From: Haplosporangium gracile
Lineage: Eukaryota > Mortierellomycota > Mortierellomycetes > Mortierellales > Mortierellaceae
Direction of reading: 5' to 3'
NCBI GenBank assembly: GCA_015499985.1
Contig: JAAAUF010000883.1
Coordinates: forward strand, 1,418 to 17,016
Length of the DNA: 15,599 bases
In this document: piece after piece, positions 9,433-15,599 of the stretch
Position numbering within the stretch: position 1 is the first letter of the stretch
Layout of the letters: each line of letters starts with the position of its first letter
The notes under the pieces: generated by a model
What the model saw: only the letters and a program-made list of their open reading frames with translations
The model's database searches: none
What the model was told of the DNA's origin: nothing
Translations under genes and position numbers: made by a program

Positions 9433-11643
9433 ATGGACCTCCTGGTCACCGATACATGCACCCTAGCCGCGTTGCTTCAAGTCAACCGCCAGCTCTTCTT
9501 CCTAACAGTCTCTCGACTCTGCTGCGATCCCTCCCAACGGATATACAATCTCTACCAGGTCCAATCTCACTCGAACCGATTCTCCTTTCAACAGATATCT
9601 GCCCTCAACATCCCTCTTCCTATCAACCTATCCGCATCGCCTTCTGGAGGCATTAGTGTTAGTGATACTGCAACTGCAACTGCAACAACAATAACAACAG
9701 CAACAACAACAATAACAATAACAACAATAACAACAATAACAACAACTCACCAGTTGACAGAACCCGCGATCGCAGCCTTGAGGGCCTATGAGTCAAACCG
9801 CAACAAACAGTTGTGGCGCAGTAACGTGTCGAAGGTCAACGATTGGAGGCGGACCCAACAGCGAGTCCGGCAACTGATCGGGACCTTGACAACCACTGCC
9901 CTCCAATGGGCCTCTATCCGCTTTCCCTAGCTGGCAAAAGTGTTCCTTTGAGACCCCGACTCGTCATTCAGACGATACTTGTTGGCATGGTCGACTCCAG
10001 TGTCGTGAAATCGACATGGGACCACATTATCGGGAGGTGACCTGAACTCGGGAATACTTCCTCCGCCAACGGACAAGTATTGATCTCGAGAACCTGAGTT
10101 CCAGGAGGAAGACGAGGAAGAGGCTGGGAACTGAATCGTTTTCACTTAGGCATTTGCAATGGCCTGATGAGACTTTTACTGACTAGTTTATTCCGACGTG
10201 GTCGATGACGATGGCTGATACAGCAGCGGCTTCAATTGGGCCGCTAGACTACTTGTAGCGCACGTTGTTGAACCAGTCAGGGACCGATCGGATTGTAGCG
10301 TTGAGGATTCCTATGCATCAGTTAAGACTTTTCAGAGAAGGCAGGCTCATGCGCCTAGGACGAGGCATATCAAGTCGAGGACGAGAGACACCTGGATGCG
10401 GAAGCAGGCTTTCAGGTGACAAGCGAGGAATGGTGATAATGGATAGGATTAGAATGATGGCGGGGAGCAGTAGCAGCCTAAACTCGACGCATATACCTCG
10501 CTGGAGGACGAGTCGTCAAAATCGCACTGCTTCATCCCCAACAAGCTGGCGAACCTCCGCCGGATTGAGGTATTCAATATCACTGGCAACAACGCGAAGC
10601 CTTCAACCCCAACACCACCAATAGACCTAACAAGTCCCGTGAACTCCGTATAAATCCTCTTAGCTGGAGCGACAAAAAAATGACCACTGTACATGTACAT
10701 TCCTTCTGACAGCTGATATCTTCCTGTATACAACGAAAAGAACGGTCTGAGCGCGCGAGGCTTGATTGTGAAAATGCTTCGCCTGTCTCCAAAGAAACGT
10801 CTGTATCTGCTTCATTATACCGCCGCCTACCCACGCAAATGATCAATCAAAAAGCTCAAGCTATCGATCAAGTTCCTGTCCATGTCCTTCAAAAAGCGGC
10901 ACCTATCTGGACAGCATGGCAGTGATCGGTCCAGTCTCCGCAATCCGAGATTCCCATTTCAAGGAATTGTGGGTGCCGAGATCCTCGGCTTGTTCAGCTG
11001 GACGCCTATTTTAAGGATACAGTGGCTACATTTCGGGCCATCTTCCCATTCCAACGCGCGCTCAAAGAACGTCGACATCACTTTTTTGGAAGGCAACGCT
11101 GCTATTGAAAGCGAGGAGCAAGGCGCTACACGGAAAAGAGCAATCGGAACGAGAGTTGCAATTCTATCGAGTCATACCCCTCAACCGCCTAACGGGCCTG
11201 TTGCAGATGACGTTCACGCTTATCCATCGTCATCTCAAGTCAAAAGAGGCCATTTTTGAGTCGCCCCTGGATGCGTTAACTGAGTCGAAGTGCCTCGGAT
11301 CCTGGTATTTCATCTCGGAAACATTTATCCTCTTAAATCGATCAAGAAATCAATGGTCTGTTCTTATGTTTACACAGCTTGGAATCGCGGGGAAGAGGGG
11401 GTGACTCTGATCCTATTCGGATGGAGAAGACGAACACCAGAACCCACAGGAAAAGGATATCCGGTCCCTTAGATAACTCAAGGTCCCTCGAATGGACCTG
11501 AGCTAAACTTGGAGATGTATCGGCTCGAGGTGGTTGGAAACCATATCCGGTGTATCTACCGAATATCCGACAACCCCATATCGTTGAGCTTGCTGGAAGG
11601 TTGTATCGATCTGGAGTCGATGTTAAAGAATAAAGGATTATGA
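9433..11643 (+). pseudogene. Decayed F-box/leucine-rich-repeat-like gene
   Basis: The first 498 bases (9433-9930) are open for 165 codons. The beginning, with LAALLQVNRQLFFLTVSRL at residues 11-29, resembles the F-box-like start of a large family of leucine-rich proteins in Mortierella-type fungi. After the TAG at 9928-9930 no frame stays open. Protein-like pieces appear in different frames: GTDRIVALRIPMHQLRLF near 10271 (frame 2), NKLANLRRIEVFNITGNN near 10540 (frame 1), LDAYFKDTVATFRAIFPF near 11000 (frame 3), LQFYRVIPLNRLTGLLQ near 11150 (frame 2), and a frame-1 end closing with TGA at 11641-11643. Short stop-rich stretches separate them, and introns do not explain the breaks convincingly. 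The leucine/arginine pattern (LRRIEVF) supports leucine-rich repeats. I therefore read it as one inactivated gene. A short truncated 165-residue protein could still be made. Family name is tentative, from recall of similar proteins. Confidence 0.5.
9668..9748 (+). repeat. ACA/ATA trinucleotide microsatellite encoding Thr/Ile/Ala
   Basis: About 80 bases of ACA, ATA and GCA triplets, starting from ACTGCA units. In the frame of the 165-codon open segment at 9433 it would encode an almost pure threonine-isoleucine-alanine tract. It interrupts the F-box-like part of the decayed gene and is probably a recent expansion, since it is still clean while the surroundings are degraded. Confidence 0.9.
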
Positions 11644-11666
11644 TAACGAAATGCAAAATGTGAGGG

Positions 11667-11672
11667 TTTATT
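11667..11672 (-). terminator. AATAAA polyadenylation signal of the lipase gene
   Basis: A perfect AATAAA on the minus strand begins 11 bases after the lipase TAG stop codon (11686-11684). Cleavage 10-30 bases further on would put the lipase mRNA end inside the last codons of the convergent decayed gene. There is no room for a longer private 3' untranslated region before that relic. Confidence 0.6.
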
Positions 11673-11683
11673 CGAGGCAAGGC

Positions 11684-14600
11684 CTAACGAATCTCAAACA
11701 GCGACAGTTCACCTCGCTGGTACGGCGAAGAAGAGCTCCTCTGCTTGCCATCACCAATGCTTCCTCTCCGAGTATGGTTATGCTTCGGTGCCCGGTATGA
11801 CGTCCGACTATAAGACCTGGACAGGGAGGACGACCGCGACCTGCGCGATCCGGGTCTCTGTCGACTACCGCTACCACCAGCTCGTGCTTGACTAGATTCA
11901 GCCGCCAACTCTCGCCAATGAACCTGTCCTTCTACATCATCCTCATCTACCGTACCCCCCCAACTGTTCGTGTTGTTTTTGCTCCTGGATCGTCGAGAGT
12001 AATCGCCACGGACAGGAATGTCATCCTCGTCCTCATCGCGATAGGTATATTTAACAATCCGCCTGCGCACCCTAGAGTTCTCTGCCTCGTCCGATCGGTT
12101 TCCTGCACCGTACCCACTATCATTCCCACCCGACAACGTATCCGACAAGATGCCTCCTCGTCCCATAACTTTTCCACCAACACTGACGGCTCGTCTCCTC
12201 GATCCCAGGCTTGATTCTACTCTCCCACTCTCTTGCACTCCTGTACTACCCCCTGAAGGAACTAATGGAGCTGGCTTGACATCAATAGCCTTGCTTGGTT
12301 TCCTTCTCCAAAACGAAAAGTATCCGCGTTGAGCAGCCTTACTGGTCTCTGCCTCATCAACGCCTCCAAAATGAGCCGTATCCTGAACCACAATCTCAAT
12401 CTTGCCCTCGGCTAGCGCCTTGACATAGTCTCCTGGGAAATGGTCGTTCAGGAAGAAGGGCAGGAGAATTCGCTCCAGTATACGAAGCCATGACTCCCGT
12501 CGCATCCTCATAATGACGCGGACGTTCAGAATACCAGACAGATGCATAAAGGAGATGCCTCGGACAGGGACCGGCATAAGAGTGAGTAGGTCGGGCGGGT
12601 ATAATGTCAGAGTGCGGGAAGAGTCAATAAAGACCAGTGTCCCAGGAGGTGTCTCGTATGTGCCCCAAAACGGGACGCGCGCAAAGATGTCGTTGTTGTG
12701 AACGTGATGGAACATCTTGCAAGCCAGCCGTGGTCCAAATGCATGACTGAAATCCTTGTCTCCTAGCTTTGGACAACCAAACCTATTATACACCATGAAC
12801 GAAAAGTAAGTAGGAGGACTCGTTGATATCAACAACATTCAAGAATCCACAGCAGCAATAATTGACCTTACGTGTAGAGTCCAGAGAAGATATCCAAAAG
12901 TCGCGAGTTGCATTCGACCATCTTGGCCAAAAAGATGGTCGCAAGTGCTCCTCCTAGACTGTGGCCGCAAATGTAGAATCGAAGCTTCTTGCGCTTGTAG
13001 TCGCCGTCCTGCTCATTGCGATATTGGTTGTTGTAAATGTCCAAAATAGAATTGCCAATGTCTTTCCACGATTCCATTGACTGGAAGGGATCCTTGTTTT
13101 CTGATGCTTGTCCTGAGAGACGTCTCCGATGCGACTGACCAACGGGGTGGGTACCAGTCAGCGAAAGTCGTCTCGTTGAGGCTCTTAGGGATCCTTGGCT
13201 TCCCGAAAGACTAGATCCGAGCTTCCGTCCGGCATCATAACCATCAATATCTTCCAGATAGTCCAGCTCGTCCTGCGAGTATAAACTGCCCAGACTGCTG
13301 CTCCTACTCACCCGCCTGGAGCCTGACGAGTGTCCTCGATAGTGCGATCCCTTTGATTTTTGCATCTTCCTATATTCCCTCTCCGCATGCTCGAGTCTCA
13401 ACCCGTCCACCCATCGACAGGCCTGAGCAAATGCACCCAGATCTCTGATCTCACCTGCAAACCGATAATCAACAGGGTCCGTAACATGTGTAAAAAGTCC
13501 GACGATAAGGAACTTGATAAGGATACATGCTGCGCGAATAGATGTGACAACGGTCTGGTAGACCGACTGATTCGAGAGTTCCAGGTTGAGAGTGTTGGTC
13601 CGAGTGGCTTCCGAACGAAAGGACGAGGCTGGGCTGGTATTCGAGTGACGCGTAGGCAAAGTCTCATCCGACTGCAAGGGATAGCCATGCTCGTCCAAAT
13701 CTGTGTCGCTGTACTGACGGTGGCCCAGGCGACTCTCCTCCCGCTGTTGCTGTGCCAGTTGTTCTGAGGGCAAGAGAAAGTCATCTGCCTTTCCCAGTGC
13801 ATTGTACATGCCTTGGTGACATTTCCCTAGTGGTACGGGTGGATCCTGCAGTGTCTGAATAGGGACGAGGCGAGATTGCAAGTCTGTCCATGCGTTTTGG
13901 AGGTTGAGAGGGTCGGTTCCGCGGAAGACTAGAACAATATTGCGTCCCTTTTGCACAATAAATCCACAGGTGTTCTACAATTGCATTCATGCAAAAAAAA
14001 AAGAAAAAAAGAAAGAGACGGTGTAAATATTCTGAATTCTTGGCATTTTTTATGTTCAGTTGTTGGGTAAGCGTATGACTATTGCAAAGAGCTGCATTGG
14101 TTCATTTTTTTACCTTATATGCAATAGCACGGAATGAGTGCAGGTCGTATCCTGATCGTGCGAGTTCGTGTCGGATGATGGGCACATCCTCGTAGACTAG
14201 CTTTGCTACCATGGCAAGGGTAGTAGCAATGGGCTGGGAGTAGCGTGGCCGATCACCTCCTTGTTTAGCCTGGGAGTCTGCTGACGGGAGATTGTCGTCG
14301 TCGTCGTCGAACCCTTGTTCGCTGCAGTAACGAGCCTTGTCAATGTTGGCCATCTCGAGCACCTTTGTCCAATCAGCGCTTGACATCGATGCGAGGTCGG
14401 ATCCGTCCTTTCCTGGAGTTTTGTACTTGAAATCCATGTGCATGGACTTTGGTCGCTCTTTAGATTTCCTGCTGCCATTGCTGTTGGTATTGTTCCGGGG
14501 CCGGGGGACGATCTTGCGTTCATCATAGTCGTGGTCATTTTCAAAGTTGCGTCCGCCCTCCTCGATCCGCTTGACCTTTTCCTTGTCGAGGACTTTGCCG

Positions 14601-15052
14601 AATTCGCCACATGGCTGAAAGTTAGTATCACACGCATTGACGGTCGAATACTGTCCAGCACTTGGCTCGTGAAGACCGACAAAGCCTTTGAGCAACTTGC
14701 GAACGAGGACGTCAGAGAACATGAGGATGACGAACCAGGACCAGAAGACCAACTTGATGGAACCATTGACAACGTTGCTGAGGACAGGGATGTTCCTGAG
14801 GATGTTGGCGAGAGGCGAGAGGGCGTATGAGGTGCCTCGGAGGATCTGGAGGATGATAGGTGTGGAGAACTTGAAAGTTTTCCAGGAGACAAAGGTGCAG
14901 GTCGAAAGGAGGAGGCATATCACGAAGACCACGAAGGAGAGGATCGTCAGCCATCTACGGTCGCTGTGGATGCCATAGAAGGTGACGGCGAGGGGTATTG
15001 ATGCGATGGCCAGACTGGTCAGCCAGAACAACCTGTTCTTTCCATTGGCCAT
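11684..15052 (-). CDS. Membrane-anchored class 3 (fungal-type) lipase with large internal insertion
   Basis: Predicted alpha/beta-hydrolase acting on acyl esters such as di- or triacylglycerol; substrate unproven. Exons 15052-14114, 13974-12872 and 12782-11684 give 1046 residues. Introns 14113-13975 (phase 0) and 12871-12783 (phase 2) are GT-AG, and joining them restores conserved text (AIAYK+NTCGFIVQKGRN; SGLYT+FGCPKLGDKDF). Hydrophobic segments lie at about 8-28, 34-56 and 99-119, then a polar charged region to about 260. The lipase domain starts before VLVFRGTDPLN. Catalytic residues fit the family: Ser652 in GHSLG, Asp712 in NNDIFARVP, His795 in NDHFPGDYV. Between FRGTD and the Ser loop lies a Ser/Arg-rich insertion of over 200 residues. 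The C-terminal 200 residues are Arg/Ser-rich and disordered. Topology is somewhat reminiscent of sn-1-specific diacylglycerol lipases, but the insertion is placed differently. The start at 15052 is preferred because the open frame upstream is low-complexity pyrimidine leader. Confidence 0.92.
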
Positions 15053-15498
15053 CTGATCGAGAGAGGAGGGGCGTTGATTCGTATGCTGAGGGTAATAAGG
15101 AAATGCAAGTAGGGGTACCGACAGCTGAGGAAGAAGAGAGCAGTGATGAAAGATGAGGAGAATGGTGGGGGAGTGGTCGGCTGGGAGTTTTGTTGATGAA
15201 AAAAAGAAGGAAGAAAAAAAAAGAAAAAAGGGGAGGATGGGGATGTGTAAGGGCCCAAATAAGAAAAAAAAAGGATAGAATGACAAACACAGGGCATGGA
15301 CAAAAGAGGGCTTTGTTTTGGTCGTGTGTTCACTTTCAGGAAAAATGTTTCGGGCAACAAAGGTTGGATTGGCCGCCAGTGGCAGTGGATAAGTTCGGAC
15401 GCTCAATCCTCCTTTATTTGCCCCACAACTATTTTCTTCACATCATTGTTTATTAGTGTAAGGTCGGAATTCAACTTTTTTATTTCTACGAAGTCTGC
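15053..15498 (-). promoter_or_regulatory. 5' leader and promoter region of the lipase gene
   Basis: There is no convincing gene here. Read on the minus strand, 15270-15060 is strongly C/T-rich with long T runs, like the leader upstream of the Sec7 gene. A CCAAT motif in the correct orientation (GGCCAATCC) lies at 15372-15368, about 316 bases before the start codon, a usual position for a CCAAT-box promoter element bound by the Hap/NF-Y complex. The reading frame of the lipase stays open back to an ATG at 15406, but the encoded text is Phe/Pro/Leu/Ser low-complexity. Confidence 0.5.
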
Positions 15499-15599
15499 AT
15501 CTTCTTCTTCTTCTTCTTCTTCTTCATCTTCATCTTCTTCTTCTTCATCTTCATCTTCTTCTTCTTCTTCTTCTTCTTCTTCTTCTTCTTCTTCTTCTT
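15499..15599. repeat. TTC/GAA microsatellite running off the window edge
   Basis: About 100 bases made of TTC units on the plus strand, interrupted only by single ATC units at four places, two pairs spaced alike. The pattern could be a promoter pyrimidine tract for a plus-strand gene to the right, matching the CT-rich leaders of the other genes. It could also be part of a coding repeat: pure serine in one plus-strand frame (TCT with TCA), or Glu/Asp on the minus strand (GAA with GAT). The window ends inside the repeat, so this cannot be decided. Confidence 0.9.

Noticed and set aside
9433..11643. Mobile element or retroelement origin for the stop-rich region
   Set aside because: No reverse transcriptase, integrase or transposase motifs, no terminal repeats or target-site duplications seen; the pieces look like leucine-rich cellular protein.
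13398..13802. Minus- and plus-strand frames of about 135 codons inside lipase exon 2
   Set aside because: Both are out-of-frame shadows of the lipase coding sequence, which is open and spliced consistently through this part.
1..15599. CRISPR arrays, tRNA or rRNA genes, toxin or viral genes
   Set aside because: No spaced direct repeats, no tRNA-like anticodon/TPsiC structures, no rRNA-like segments and no viral or toxin motifs were noticed on either strand by eye.

Overview
The window looks like nuclear DNA of a filamentous fungus, most likely an early-diverging one of the Mortierella type (Mortierellomycota/Mucoromycota). The reasons are GT-AG introns of 89-293 bp with short yeast-like branch motifs, strand-specific pyrimidine tracts just upstream of start codons, many simple trinucleotide repeats, and the gene content. 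The lineage is an inference from style and family resemblance, not a database match. I see no prokaryotic operon features, rRNA, tRNA, CRISPR array or transposon.

Layout. (1) Positions 1-5363, minus strand: a large Sec7/BIG-type guanine nucleotide exchange factor for Arf GTPases. Three exons give 1688 residues, and the C-terminus is cut by the window's left edge. (2) 5364-6723: a 1.36-kb divergent promoter region with pyrimidine-rich leaders on both sides and several purine/pyrimidine microsatellites. (3) 6724-9142, plus strand: a three-exon PA-TM-RING protein of 646 residues, a membrane E3 ubiquitin ligase of the endomembrane system. (4) 9433-11643, plus strand: a decayed gene. Its first 165 codons are open and F-box-like and contain a long Thr/Ile microsatellite. 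After that, coding-like and leucine-rich pieces lie in different frames separated by stops. (5) 11684-15052, minus strand: a complete three-exon class 3 (Rhizomucor-type) lipase of 1046 residues. It has N-terminal membrane segments, a large insertion inside the catalytic domain and an Arg/Ser-rich tail. (6) 15053-15599: the lipase leader and promoter, ending in a TTC microsatellite that runs off the right edge.

Functional theme. The Sec7 GEF (trans-Golgi vesicle budding) and the PA-TM-RING ligase (ubiquitin-dependent sorting or turnover in Golgi, endosome or vacuole membranes) share one divergent promoter and act in the same membrane system. The lipase is also membrane-anchored, but nothing in the sequence ties its regulation to the other two.

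I did not find a convincing undescribed system. The best leads are a natural Tyr-to-Phe change at a brefeldin-A-contact position of the Sec7 domain, the unusual regulatory-type insertion in the lipase upstream of its catalytic serine, and the gene relic at 9433-11643.
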